Part shown: positions 45,246 through 56,036 of the stretch, piece after piece
Layout of the letters: the number at the start of each line of letters is the position of its first letter
Numbering within the stretch: the first letter of the stretch is position 1
Made by a program: the position numbers and the translations under genes
Notes under the pieces: generated by a model
Seen by the model: only the letters and a program-made list of their open reading frames with translations
Told to the model about the DNA's origin: nothing
Database searches by the model: none
Source: Mauremys mutica
Lineage: Eukaryota > Chordata > Testudines > Geoemydidae
Assembly (NCBI RefSeq): GCF_020497125.1
Contig: NC_059074.1
Coordinates: 193,968,915 to 194,032,914, forward strand
DNA length: 64,000 nucleotides
Reading direction: 5' to 3'

Positions 45246-46739
45246 TTTCAACTAGCTGAGAGTAACTGGGAAATAAAGAGAATTATAAAGTGCAGTATTA
45301 AGCGACAAAAGCTGCATTTTATAACCTTGATTTTATACTAGACTTATCTATAAATGTTTCTTGTTTCAGCATCAGTGAAATTCTACAATGCATGTTCAGG
45401 TTCTAGGACACAGTGTTGCTCTATCTGGTAGTTTTTAGCAAAAGGGAGCTGATATTTATTTCAGAATTGTAATCCATTTATATGTGGTTAATTCGCAATC
45501 CCTTGTAAATGGTAGTTATGAAAGAAAATGTTAGAGGGTTTCTTAGGAAATCAATACTTTATTATACAATAATTGCATCTGCACGTTTAATGTTCTTCAT
45601 AAGACTTAGAAAGAACGAAAGAGGTTGGTAGGTCAGATGATGCAAATGGTGGTTTCATGACCTGGAAAGTCATCAAGAATTTGAGGCCTAGTAAAGTGCC
45701 TAGATGCCATTAAAATATTTTCACAAGTGCAACTTTTATTATGGAAACCAAACTGCTAGTACCTCTGTGGAGGTGACACTTTGGCCCAGCACTGAATATA
45801 AACCTGGTCACAGTTATAATTGAAAATGCTGCTTCATTGTTCGTCCAAGAGCTTTGATTATTCATATGCTGCATGATTTGTTTCTGTTAGGAATAGTAGC
45901 TGAAATTTGTTCTCCCATATCTTCCCCTGGCTCATTCTCCAGTTGGTCCAGCTTTCAACATAGGAGTCAGTGAGGAGCTAGTGGTAGGGTTATAAACCCT
46001 GGAGACAGGATATAGCTGAAAAATCATTCTTCCAAGAATTTCTGGGTCACTGTCTAATTGATACTAGTATTGGCATGCTTCACATTCAAGCATGTTCCAA
46101 CTCCACAGGCAGTTCTTATTCTGCACCCAGCCATGTGTGACTACTCTAGGCAGAAAGTTGGAACCCAAAACAACACTGCCATATCAACCTAAAACTCTCC
46201 AGCCCCAAGAATTTTTACAACAAAACAGAAAAAAACAGTTGTTTCTCCACTGTGATCATCAACATGTTTATTTTTTTTTAAACTGCACACTTTTAAAGGC
46301 AATGGGCCATGTTCCTTAGAACAATAATTTGCAAAGAAATCACAAGGTATTTCAAGATACTGTGGGGGGTTTTATGGGCCTCTGTAGGATCCAAAAGAAA
46401 TGAGTTGCAAGTCTCAGTACATTATAAGGGGATTCCTTCTATGTCCACAAATGTAAATCCTTCATTAACAGAAAAGCATTTAGAAGGAAATGTTTGTACC
46501 ATCATTTTTGTAAAAGGGTGAATGAGAAATTGCTACCAATTCATAAAACAAACCTGTTATTTAAAACACAATAAGGGGAGATAGAACTGGGTTTTCCCTG
46601 AGAAACCTAAAAGTTGATACCATATGATCAACATGTAAATTGATTTTATAAAAATCAGATGAGTATTAAATATTATAAATATTATATCAGCTATAGCTGA
46701 TCCTAATTGTTTGTTTCTGGCAAGTGTGTGTGTGTATGT

Positions 46740-46771
<32 letters not shown>

Positions 46772-47259
46772 TTTCGCTTCTGTTATGATTTCTGGCTGGC
46801 TGCCTGCAGACAGGTCAATGTGTGTCTGCTTTAGTACAGCAGCCATACACTGATTTATGTGTAAAATGGGGTGTTTGCAATGGGAAGGGGTAGGAACTTA
46901 TTTTTTCATCTGAAAGCTTAGGCTCTGCTGAATACAGCAAAATCCCAAGACATGGAACTCCTGGTTGTTTGGGGTTTTTCTTTTTTCTTTTTTGAATAAT
47001 AGATTTCCCTGGCACTTGCCCAAGAGTAGCAAATAGTGATCTTTTCCCTTACCCAGGGTGGGCTGGAACTGCGGACATTACTACTTGAAGAAAGGAAATG
47101 TTGGGATAAGCACCTATACATTTTTCTATTCTTCACCACAGTACATTCCACAGATCCTACAAGGGGATCTTATCAGCTGAGTGAAGGGAGTGAGGGAAAA
47201 TAGATTTGTGTAACAAATAGGTGAGCAAAAATAACTATGTACAGTTTCCTGATTGACTG
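45246..47259. other. Non-coding with a TG/GA microsatellite
   Basis: Bases 46724-46771 are (TG)n followed by (GA)n. The rest is AT-rich with no recognised gene or repeat. Confidence 0.45.
46724..46771. repeat. Compound (TG)n(GA)n microsatellite
   Basis: A GTGTGTG run with one TATG interruption is followed by GAGAGAG, 48 bases in all. Confidence 0.9.
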
Positions 47260-48240
47260 AGGCACTCTACTGTGCAGCCATTCTCTGAACTACTGTGGTG
47301 TTTAGATGTTGCTTGTAATTATTAGAACTGGGAGCACTGGCTGTTGGGAGTCTGAAAGGACAGGAAACAGGAAGGAGGGGGAGGAGTTGAGGAGGCAGAT
47401 TGAGAGTTACAGAGGGTGCAGCAGCAGCTTGGTAAAGAGGTTTCCACTTTAAAAATAAAGTCCTTTTGAAGTTTGTTAGTACCTTGCCTGGTTGATACAA
47501 CAACTACCATGTCAGATAAGGGTTGCCCATCCACTTTGAAGTGTTTCGTGAAGGAATGCATAAAGGACCAAGTGGCCACCTTGCATTTTTTTCTCTTAAG
47601 GGAATGTCACCACCCAAAATATCACTGCTGCTTTTAGGGAGTGAGGCTAGTGTGCAGACGATGACAAGCTCTTTTCCTTGTATGCCTCAGATATATGCCT
47701 TGTGATCCATCCAGATTTTGAAGACTTCTTCTCCCTTTCAGCCAGCTGATAGAGCACACGGCATTAGTCTTGCCTAGATATATTTTCCCTGTTGTGAGAA
47801 CATCCATGCTGCATCATAGCTCTCCCACTGGACAAAATGGCTTGGAATAGAAGATTACAGTGCTATATCCTGTGATTGATAGCATAAGGAGCCGGTTCTA
47901 GGCTGAGTGATGGGATTGTTCCAAGAACCACCTTGTGAGCATTGACAGATAAGGAATACAGAGATCGTTTTTCTCAGGAGCATCAGCACCATGATTATGT
48001 CCAAGGTGGAGCCATGTGTATCCAAGGATACATCCAAAAGGCTGCGTGGAGAAATCTGTGTCTGGATGAAGGGTTGGTATAGGAGCAGTTTTGATAGCTT
48101 TGCACCACCTACACAGACATGGTCTTCTAGGGGAGGTCTATGTAGTCTGTAGGGCTACTTTGCACTGGTGGAACAGTTCAAATACAGATATAACACAGCC
48201 CAGGATCTTGACACTGGTGTCCATAAGTGACCTACATTTT
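47260..48240 (-). pseudogene. Possible decayed retroelement, tyrosine-recombinase-like tail
   Basis: The minus-strand frame ending in 47322-47579 has VATWSFMHSFTKHFKVDG. This resembles the AxWSSxHTFxxHYxLD pattern at the C-terminus of DIRS-type tyrosine recombinases (catalytic Tyr would be Phe here), also seen in other mobile elements. Upstream minus-strand sequence up to 48240 is open only in pieces. No terminal repeats were found, and an AATAAA lies on the other strand near 47455. Treat as a weak lead. Confidence 0.3.
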
Positions 48241-48272
48241 GTCCAGGAGAAGCAGTATGTACTTTGTAGACC

Positions 48273-48284
48273 CAAATGTGAATG
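48273..48284. repeat. Target site duplication, left (CAAATGTGAATG)
   Basis: Exact 12-bp match to 48370-48381. Confidence 0.85.
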
Positions 48285-48369
48285 CAACAAAGAATCCTGT
48301 GGCACCTTATAGACCAACAGACGTTTTGCAGCATGAGCTTTCGTGGGTGAATACCCACTTCTTCAGATG
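48285..48369 (-). mobile_element. Penelope-like/SINE-like element, copy 5, 85 bp, truncated
   Basis: The plus strand runs CAACAAAGAATCC to CTTCAGATG. It lacks the TATCAGAGGGG end, as copy 3 does. The exact 12-bp flanking duplication shows that this short form inserted as such and was not cut down afterwards. Confidence 0.75.
48329..48366 (-). ncRNA. Hammerhead-like core in copy 5
   Basis: Minus strand CTGAAGA, hairpin GTGGGT-ATTC-ACCCAC, GAAA, AGC-TCAT-GCT, then G. The conserved core bases are intact (N7 is A), but G at the cleavage position is not permitted in known hammerheads. Confidence 0.4.
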
Positions 48370-48381
48370 CAAATGTGAATG
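48370..48381. repeat. Target site duplication, right (CAAATGTGAATG)
   Basis: Exact match to 48273-48284. Confidence 0.85.
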
Positions 48382-48589
48382 AACATGAAAGAGAGAGAGT
48401 GATATCTCTGTTAGGAAAATTCCTTCATATTCAACTAACAATCACATACATATAGCTCAATTAAAAATATATATTTAATTCTCAGTGGGACAGGAAGGGA
48501 ATTTTCCAAACATAGAGGAAAGTTCACAGACAAAAAGACAGGTTTTACTTTCTGCTGCTCAGTATAGTAGAACATATTTTAAAATAAAT

Positions 48590-48870
48590 TCCAGTGCTGC
48601 CAATCCTAAGTGTTCAAAAAATCACCAATCAGGACTCTCAAAAAAACCATGTAATTTCATTTTTTAGGGATATTCTTTCTATTTGCCTCTTGGTTTTTGA
48701 GCCTTTAGTCTTTACATTTTCCAGCTTTTCTCTACAGCCCAAAGAGATAGTAATTTACCTTTTAAATAAAAGATGAGATTCTCATATAATCACATGACTC
48801 CAGGAGCTGAGACATTAAGAAAAATATCACAAGGCTCACAATAAAATTGCAAGAGTTGGCAAGTCTGAAA
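48590..48870 (+). repeat. Old interspersed repeat, family A, copy 3
   Basis: It shares motif order with 2155-2465 (TTTTCCAGCTTTTCTCTACAG; TTTAAATAAAAGATGAGATTCTCATATAATCACATGACTCC) and, inverted, with 27947-28482. It starts with TGCTGCCAATCC and ends with GAGTTGGCAAG, consistent with worn inverted termini. Confidence 0.6.
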
Positions 48871-49487
48871 TTAGGTGAAAACACCACACATTGAGTTTTT
48901 AGCAGATCCCTTAAAAGTGATTCTGTTTTGGGTTCCTCTGGTGAGCAATCTTTCCCGTGACACTTTAAATCAGGACAGACTGTCAACTTTAACTTAATTG
49001 TCTGGTTTCTGTCATTTTTCTCACAAGTTCACCATGGGACGCTATCAACTTAAATTTGGCTAAAAATGTAGATTTTTGTAAAAAACTAAATTTGACACCA
49101 TAAAGCATTAGGCAAAATGTTCCTGTGCCTCTAAAACAAAAATCACAATGGGAACAGGCTTTTTTCTTTTAAAAAATAAACAGACCTCTGCAGTGTTGGC
49201 AACACAGAACACCTGAAAGTTGGACTGATTATACATTAAAGTAAGACATGCTCCAAAATGGGAGAAACACAAAAAGTAAATACCCGATACAAAGAGTGAA
49301 AAGTAAATTGGAGTTTGATTTTGCTTTCATTTCATTAATTTAAGGTTTTATAAGTAACAGATTTTTTCAAACCATATTTGCTTTCAATTTGGCCCCTTTA
49401 ACCATTACTTTCAGTGTTAACACTCCAACAAACTTCCTAATGCAATAGTTTCCTTGTGCAATAGTAATAATAATGCCAAACTCTTCC
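48871..49487. other. Non-coding, AT-rich
   Basis: Nothing recognised apart from simple A-rich stretches. Confidence 0.4.
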
Positions 49488-49690
49488 ATAGTGTTTTTTA
49501 CCAGTAGGTCTCAAAGCACTTTTCAAAGGAGGTCAGTATCATTACCTGCATTTTACAGATCAGGAAACTGAGGCACAGAGCAGTGAAGTGACTTGCTCAT
49601 GGTCACCCAGCAAACCAATGGCAGTGCTGGGAATAGAGCCCAGTCTCCTGAGTCCTAATCCAGTGCACTATCCATTAGGACACTTGGCCA
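49488..49690 (-). mobile_element. MIR SINE, near full length, minus strand
   Basis: On the plus strand the order is: TCATTACCTGCATTTTACAG, then ATCAGGAAACTGAGGCACAGAG, then AGTGACTTGCTCATGGTCACCCAGC, then GGAATAGAGCCCAGTCTCCTGAGTCC, then CAGTGCACTATCCATTAGGACA. This is the exact reverse of the MIR layout. It is among the best preserved MIRs in the window. Confidence 0.85.
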
Positions 49691-51212
49691 CCATGAAGCT
49701 CACATTGACATCTCTATTAGGTTTTCTCATACTTTAAGACAACACTGCAAAGCTTCCGAAACAAAAGGGAAAAAATGCCATATTTCAATTTTTGCTCTAA
49801 ATCTGTGTCATGAAAGTCAGAAAACACAAATATTTAGCGAATCAGGTATCTTATCAGGCACCGTCATAGAATTGGCTATAGGTTGCTCATATCAATGAGC
49901 AGCTGTAAGATACCTGTTTAGCCCTTTTCCTTCTGAAAATGCCCATATTGAGGCTCTGCTTCTCCATTCACTTGATGTAGTGGGACACACATCAAGCCAT
50001 AAGCCATATGGACAGTTCACATTTGGTGGACAGAAGTTTCCTGTTACTGGTGTTGCCTAACTCTAGTTTTAGCAGTTCAGAGCAGTGCAAATGTTGAGAG
50101 TGATCTGCTCTCCCCTTCCTCCAGAGTTAAAAGTGCCCTCACCCGTGGGATAGTCTGCTATGACGTGCCTGTTAATCTTCAGGATTAACATAGAGCAGGC
50201 TGGCAACATTAAATTCATAAAGATCTGACATCACAAACTCTTTGAAGACTAGTCGAATAATCTCTCTCTGTCCTTCTACCTCCATCATCCTTCCAGCTCA
50301 ATAAAACAATGAGAGAAAAGAGCAAGAACAGTGAAGAAGTTTCCTTGACCCCAATGAGGCTAGTGGCCTGAAACTGACAGGTGCTGAGTAGCCTCTACTC
50401 GGTCTGATGTTGACTTCCTTTTGTTAGTTCATTATTCTCCTTTCTTTCAGGAAATTAGCATTTTACTCTTGTATCCTTTCAGCCCTTTTAACCAGGGCAT
50501 TTCCCTCTCTATTTCCAGCTCATGTGTTCATTGCCATTCTAAACTCCATGGTCTTTTACTGCCAGTTCTGGGAAGTATACAGCACTATCTGGCAGTGCCC
50601 AAGTGTGTCAGCTTTAGAAAGTGTAAAAGGAGGTGCTCAAGAGCTTGCATCTGTCTAATCACCACTGCACTCTCCTTTGAACAAAACAAGCTACAGAACT
50701 CAAAAGAGCTTGAGAGGCGGTTTTCCTTCCAAAAGCACAGAAGCAAAGAGCTGAAGGACTGTGCTTCTCAGGCAACCTTAATTCAAAATTAAATGTCACT
50801 GATGTGGTTTCCTGGCTTGCAATTTACACCAGTCATTTACCCAACTGGACTTCAAAGGGTACTTTGCAAAGATATGCTTACGTTCACAAACTATTTCTCC
50901 AGGACAAGCAACACAATCAGACCCTAGAAGAGACCCATCTGGATGTTATCATAGCATCTCTATTGTCCAGATACAACAGAGAGCGTATGGAACTTGAATA
51001 TTCCAAAAAGGTAACTTCTCATTGTTGAATATAGTTGACAAGCTGAGTTCATCTCTAGTAGGTCAGATCAGAGAAGTTCAGGAAGATAAAACTGATCAAA
51101 CATCAGCATTTCATACCCAGCCCTGCTATCTTTATACAGGCAAGACTCCCATTGTCTTCAGTGGGTCTTGTGAACACACAGAATATGGTTCTGCTTTGAA
51201 AAATGACCCTGT
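49691..51212. other. Non-coding, nothing recognised
   Basis: Open frames at 50421-50792 (123 codons) and 50804-51028 have no recognisable domain and no splice or promoter context that would support an exon. Confidence 0.4.
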
Positions 51213-51320
51213 AATAAATCATAGATTTTAAGGTCAGAAGGGGCCATGGTAATCTTCTAGTCTGACCTCTTGCATAACATAAACCGTTGAATTTCACCCA
51301 GTGATTCCTGCATACGCCCA
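51213..51320 (-). mobile_element. CR1 LINE 3' end fragment
   Basis: AATCATAGATTTTAAGGTCAGAAGGGGCCATGG and TCTAGTCTGACCTCTTGCATAACATAAACC followed by TTCACCCAGTGATTCCTGCAT is the inverted CR1 3' end pattern. It is about 100 bp long and 5'-truncated. Confidence 0.75.
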
Positions 51321-52107
51321 TATCTGTGGTTGAGTACAGTGTATTTTTATATTGCAATTTTTAATAACAACGTAGTGGAGTCCATGGTTTCTATCTTTCC
51401 ATGGTTTCCATATACAAGCTTTTCTAGCATCCTCAGTGATGCTTGTACAAATCCACTGCTCTCAGTAAGTTTGCTCGTGTGCAAATTGCTGGACATTAGT
51501 AAACAATTCTGTTGTGGATGCTGCTGCTGCAGAAGATGGAATGGAATCTAGCTCACTGTCCCATAGCTGTGCTGGCTCCTGCGGGTTAACAGAGTAAAAA
51601 GCTTATTTCTGCTGTATTCTCTGGAGGGATGGGTGAGTTTTGAGGAAGCTTTGTAGATGATAGAGTATTGCTGACTGATGTTGAGTTAGATTTCAAATTC
51701 ATTTCAAAGGCACCTAACAACAAAGCCTTTCTAACTTTTATAAACAGAAATAATTAATGTCAGCAGTTCTGACTATTAATTCACACGGAGCTAGAGTGCT
51801 CCTTTGTCTTACTCAGAGGAGTAGGGAGGCAAAGATGAGCCAGCCCCTCCTCTTTTTTTCCCTTGCTTGGCCAGCTGGATCTTGGGAATAGGTCTGGTAT
51901 GCAAAACCCCTACTGCTATCAGGATGCTCCCTTGCAAGCAAGTGGTGTGGTGGAGGCAGAATGTGGGAGGTGTTTTAGCTTTGCCCCTCTCCCCCTACGC
52001 TAGCTAGGAGGTGGGGAGGAGTCAACTGCACACTTTCAAGGGCTGCAGTAATTTACTTCTCCTGCCCCTCAGAGCAAGGGGGTAAAAAGGGATGTACTGT
52101 GACTCTC
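51321..52107. other. Non-coding, nothing recognised
   Basis: No reading frame with a domain. Bases 51940-52090 are moderately GC-rich without repeat structure that I can define. Confidence 0.4.
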
Positions 52108-53266
52108 ATATGTCTACACTACAATGCAGGCCTTTGCTCAAGCCTAGGCTCAAACCTAACCCCTCCCTTGCATCTACACTGCAATTGTGCTAATGCAGGG
52201 CTTTGACAGTCCGAGCTTGAGTCAAACCAGGACGCAGGGTAGGAGCTCGAGTCAAGCTGTAACCCATCATCCAAGCCCTATTTCTTTGCAGTGGAGACAT
52301 AGCCCTACTTGACTTGGGTTCCAGGAATCATCCAGAAGTATCCCAGAATTCCATGGGACAACGTCATTGGTCCTCTCTAGCCCAACAATCAGTAATCCAC
52401 TATCGAAAACGGAAGCCACTCCCCCTTTGGAAATGGCAGCAGCTCAGGTCAGCATTAACCCATTGTGTTCTGATCACTGATCTGCAAGCACACTATCAGA
52501 GAGTCTCCTGGGTTTGCAATGGAGAGCAAACTGATCAAGCCTTTTGCAAAGAGAGCTGCTTCCTAATAACATGCAGCACGAGCAGTAAAGTTCTCCCACA
52601 GTGCACCCTGGTCCTAGGGCTAAAGTGGCCACATTTATGGGGAGTGGATACTAGGGACTGTGGGATACGGTTACTTTGACTTGGGTCTGCACACTGCAAT
52701 GTGGACACCAGAGGAGGGTTACTGGTATTTGACTAGCCTGGCCATTTTTTATGGATTTGCTGGTTGCCAGGAAAATAATTTAATCTGCCTTTTTTTGTAC
52801 AGAGATCTAAAGATTTACATTATTATCACAATACCCTGGGATATCTAATGTTAAAAGTTTCTGTGTCCAGCTAAAGATACTACAGTGTTCCCAGTTCCTC
52901 AGTTTAAGCAATAACAGATCAAAACTATTGAAAATACAGCAGCTGCCCACCAACAGACAAGTGCACCACATGTGTGTCTGAGAGAAGGTTTAAGCCATAT
53001 GAGAGTGGGGAGAGGGCTGAGGAGTTGCCTTGTGGTTGGGGTTATGACGGGCCTGCCTTGTGGGAAAGGGTGCCAGTTTTTTTGCATTTCAAAGGTGGTA
53101 ACCTTACACCAGGGCCCTAGGTTCAAGCATGGGTCAGAAAATTCTTAACCTAGGGTTAAAATACAGTGTAGATGCTCAAGCCCAGGGTTCCTTAACAAGA
53201 GTCAGCTGACTCAAGTCACACTAACCCTGGGCTTACATTGCAGTGTAGACATACCCTATGACACAG
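52108..53266. mobile_element. DNA transposon, about 1.16 kb, terminal inverted repeats
   Basis: The left end (TATGTCTACACTACAATGCAGGCC) and the reverse complement of the right end (TATGTCTACACTGCAATGTAAGCC) match in about 20 of 24 bases. Second internal copies of TCTACACTGCAATTG (52170) and CAGTGTAGATGCTCAAGCCC (53162) also face each other. No coding sequence was recognised; the frame at 52314-52679 lacks a domain. No clean target duplication was found. It is likely a non-autonomous hAT. Confidence 0.65.
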
Positions 53267-53270
53267 TTTC

Positions 53271-53745
53271 TTCACTGGGGCAGAGCAGCTGCATGGTGGC
53301 TTTTACTCAGGCTTGTTTGTGCCTAACAGGTCAATCTAGTCCACAGGGAGCATATCTGATGAGTGAATTGGTCCCATTTTTATATAGCCATTTTTCCAAG
53401 TGGAATCACATTGCAGAATCAGGATAGTTACTGAAGAGACAGGTAAGAAAAATAATAAAAATAATGGGAATTTGAGTGGAGAAGGAATTCAGGATCAAGA
53501 CCTGATGAGGGAATTACAAGTATGGCCAAACAAAAATGGACACACTGAAAATAATGAATCTTAATCCCAAACAGATTGGCAATGATCCTGTAAGATTTGG
53601 TGTCTGCTCTGGTGCAAACATGAGCATTCTTATGCATTATGATTAGTAATCAGATGATGCAGTGAATGACACCATTAGGTAATTGGAAAAGCATCAACAG
53701 TAACAAATACCTATCTTGTACATTAATACATGATCTTGGGCTATT
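53271..53745. other. Non-coding, nothing recognised
   Basis: AT-rich stretch without gene or repeat signal. Confidence 0.4.
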
Positions 53746-53753
53746 TCCTATGG
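53746..53753. repeat. Target site duplication, left (TCCTATGG)
   Basis: Exact 8-bp match to 54092-54099. Confidence 0.9.
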
Positions 53754-54091
53754 CAGGGGTCCCCAACCCCCGGTCCGCGGCCTCTTAGAAACCGGGCCGC
53801 GAACCGACCCAGTGGAGCTTCCGCAGGCATGCCTGCGGGAGGTCCAGCTGAGCCGCGGGACGAGCGCTCCCTCCGCAGTCGTGCCTGCGGGAGGTCCGCT
53901 GCTCCCGGGGCTCAGCTGGAGCTTCCGCTGGCACGCCTGCGGAAGCTCCACTGGAGCCGGTGGACCTCCCGCAGGCGTGCCTGCGGAAGTTCCAGCTGAG
54001 CCACGGGAGCAGCGGACCTCCCGCAGGCACGACTGCGGAGGGTCCGGCAAACGAAACCGGTCCCTGGACCCAAAAAGGTTGGGGACCCCTG
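53754..54091. mobile_element. hAT-type MITE, 338 bp, with internal inverted modules
   Basis: The left end CAGGGGTCCCCAACCCCCGG and right end GGTTGGGGACCCCTG are inverted repeats with exact 8-bp flanking duplications. A second inner pair (GGTCCGCGGCC... / GGTCCCTGGACC) follows. The interior is made of alternating direct and inverted units of the type GCCTGCGGGAGGTCCGCTG and CAGCGGACCTCCCGCAGGC. The 219-codon minus-strand frame at 53748-54407 and the plus-strand frames here result from GC content. Confidence 0.9.
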
Positions 54092-54099
54092 TCCTATGG
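54092..54099. repeat. Target site duplication, right (TCCTATGG)
   Basis: Exact match to 53746-53753. Confidence 0.9.
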
Positions 54100-55399
54100 T
54101 ATAAAAATGTAATGAACAGAGGAATTGTGGAACAGTTTAAAAATACAAAAGAAAAAAATCCAGTTGCCCAATTGATGAATCTAACCAGTGTTTCAAAGGA
54201 GAAATTGACAGATATTTCCTTCCACAAAACATACCTAGAAAGTGTATAGATAGGTGCAAGTGATGTAAATATTTCCTTAGGGAACATGCTGTAGGTAGTA
54301 TTTATTTCTAAGAATGGTTCAAAAGGAGTGCAGCAAACATAGCATATTTTATGCCATAATTCTTTCATATCCGTACTGCCTCCTGAATTAAAGCAATATA
54401 GCTGCATCCCTTGGACTTTTATCTAGTTTGGCATGGACATTCTTAAATGAGAATCTTGCGTATGCCACTGAAGGAAAACAATAAATGAATGACATAAAAG
54501 TATACCCTTCCATTTTAAGGAAGGTACAGGGAGATGATGGATACAAAGATAAGACGACCCAGGAGACTTTTCCCCTGTCTTTCAAGAAAGTTCAAAAACG
54601 ACAGTCAAGAAATAGTCTGTTTTCATGAACAATAAAGCAGGGGGCAGATAAAAAAATAGTTTTGCCTTTCCTCTTTGCTAATGTCCATTGTGCTTCAAAG
54701 AATCCACACTGAGGTACAATCTCATGTGTTTAGAGAGAAATGTGGGAGGCATGACTATTCAAGCAACGTAAAGAACAAACGTCCTTGGATGAGCTATAAG
54801 CCTCTAGTATGCATGAAGAGTTCTACCACATAAAATCAGATTAAACAACTACCATTACATTTATGTATAGTAAAGGTACAAGATATACAATCATGGAGAG
54901 AAAGATCATAAACCTAGTTTGCATGCTGAGAGAACATCTGTACATTTATTGCACCACAGTTTATCAACTGTTTATTTCAGTGAGTGCTATACAAAATGTA
55001 GGGATGGAGATGGTGGGAAAATAAAATAGAACAGGCTGGAATATCTGATTTTTTCAAATTTAAAGAGTCAGAACAATAGAACCAAACTCCAACTACACAG
55101 GATAAGACAGAGGGCCAGATCTTCAGCTAGTGTAAATCAGCATGTCTCTGATCTAGCCCATAAGTTAAATTCCTGTTAGATATTTTCAAAGGCACTTGTA
55201 AACCCAAAGCTCCACTGTATGGTTAGCTTAGTAATTTAAAAAGACAGGCTTTCTATTGCAGATAGTAAAGGTGAGCTTCCAAAGGAAAAATTGGTTTTGA
55301 ATAACTTTGTTTCTTTATGATGTATTAAGAAAGCCTACATATTTAAACAGGGTTTTCCATTTGGTCTTGACTAGCCTATTTGACATCAGTACCCTACTC
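54100..55399. other. Non-coding, AT-rich
   Basis: Apart from a decayed motif at 55110-55150 (GGGCCAGATCTTCAGC... GTGTAAATCAGC), nothing is recognised. Confidence 0.4.
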
Positions 55400-55605
55400 C
55401 AGTGGTTCTCAACCAAGGGTACATATACATGCAGAGATCTTCTAGAGGGTACATCAACTCATCTAGATATTTGCCTAGTTTTACAACAGGCTACATAAAA
55501 AGCACTAACGAAGTCAGGACAAACTAAAATTTCATACTGACAATGAATTGTTTATATTGCTCTATATACTATACACAGAAATGTAAGTACAATATTTATA
55601 TTCCA
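55400..55605 (+). mobile_element. hAT-type DNA transposon fragment (family B copy 2)
   Basis: It starts with the terminal repeat CAGTGGTTCTCAACCAAGGG and matches the minus strand of 7416-7822 for about 200 bases. It breaks off after TACAATATTTATATTCCA, so the other end is missing. Confidence 0.75.
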
Positions 55606-55682
55606 AATGCAACTCATGTCCCCTACACACTTCCACATGAGTTCTACCTACACCACAAAGATTAGCAGAGATCATTCCTAGG

Positions 55683-55687
55683 GCTCC
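55683..55687. repeat. Target site duplication, left (GCTCC)
   Basis: The 5-bp GCTCC is repeated exactly at 59730-59734, at the outer edges of the two LTRs. Five bases is usual for Ty3/Gypsy integrases. Confidence 0.85.
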
Positions 55688-55887
55688 TGTTGTGTATTTG
55701 GTTGTCGTGGTAATAGAATCTTGTCTTGCTATGGCAACTAAGTTAGATGATTAGGGGATAGCCCAGCCAGTTTTGGCTGGTTTTTGGTTAGTTCAGTGTG
55801 TGGCAATAAATGGCTGCTTTCAAGGTTTACAGCTCTCTGTGTCTCCAGTGATTTCTTCCTAAAACAGTTGCCCCCAAGGATATAACA
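55688..55887 (+). repeat. 5' LTR, 200 bp
   Basis: It begins TGTTGTGTATTTGG and ends GGATATAACA, giving the usual TG...CA ends. It contains AATAAATGGCTGC (polyadenylation-type signal) near 55806. It is close to the 3' LTR, with roughly 15 visible differences, which implies an old insertion. Confidence 0.9.
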
Positions 55888-56036
55888 ACATGGCGATGAG
55901 GGTGGGATGTCTGTGCTGCCCCAGCAACAGAAGGAAGTAGAAGTTAAGGTACAAAAAATAAAATAAACCTTTTTGCTGATGGAAGGGGGTGAGAACTGGC
56001 TTGTTTGCACCGACTGTGCAAACTGAAACTAAAACC

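Noticed and set aside
46092..46521. Overlapping plus-strand short frames
   Set aside because: No domain or codon bias was seen; they are separated by stops in AT-rich DNA.
50421..50792. A 123-codon plus-strand frame as a possible exon
   Set aside because: No domain, no convincing splice sites or repeated structure; a frame of this length is expected by chance in 64 kb.
53748..54407. A 219-codon minus-strand frame
   Set aside because: Its C-terminal half is the MITE at 53754-54091 and the rest is flanking sequence without any recognisable domain or splice context.
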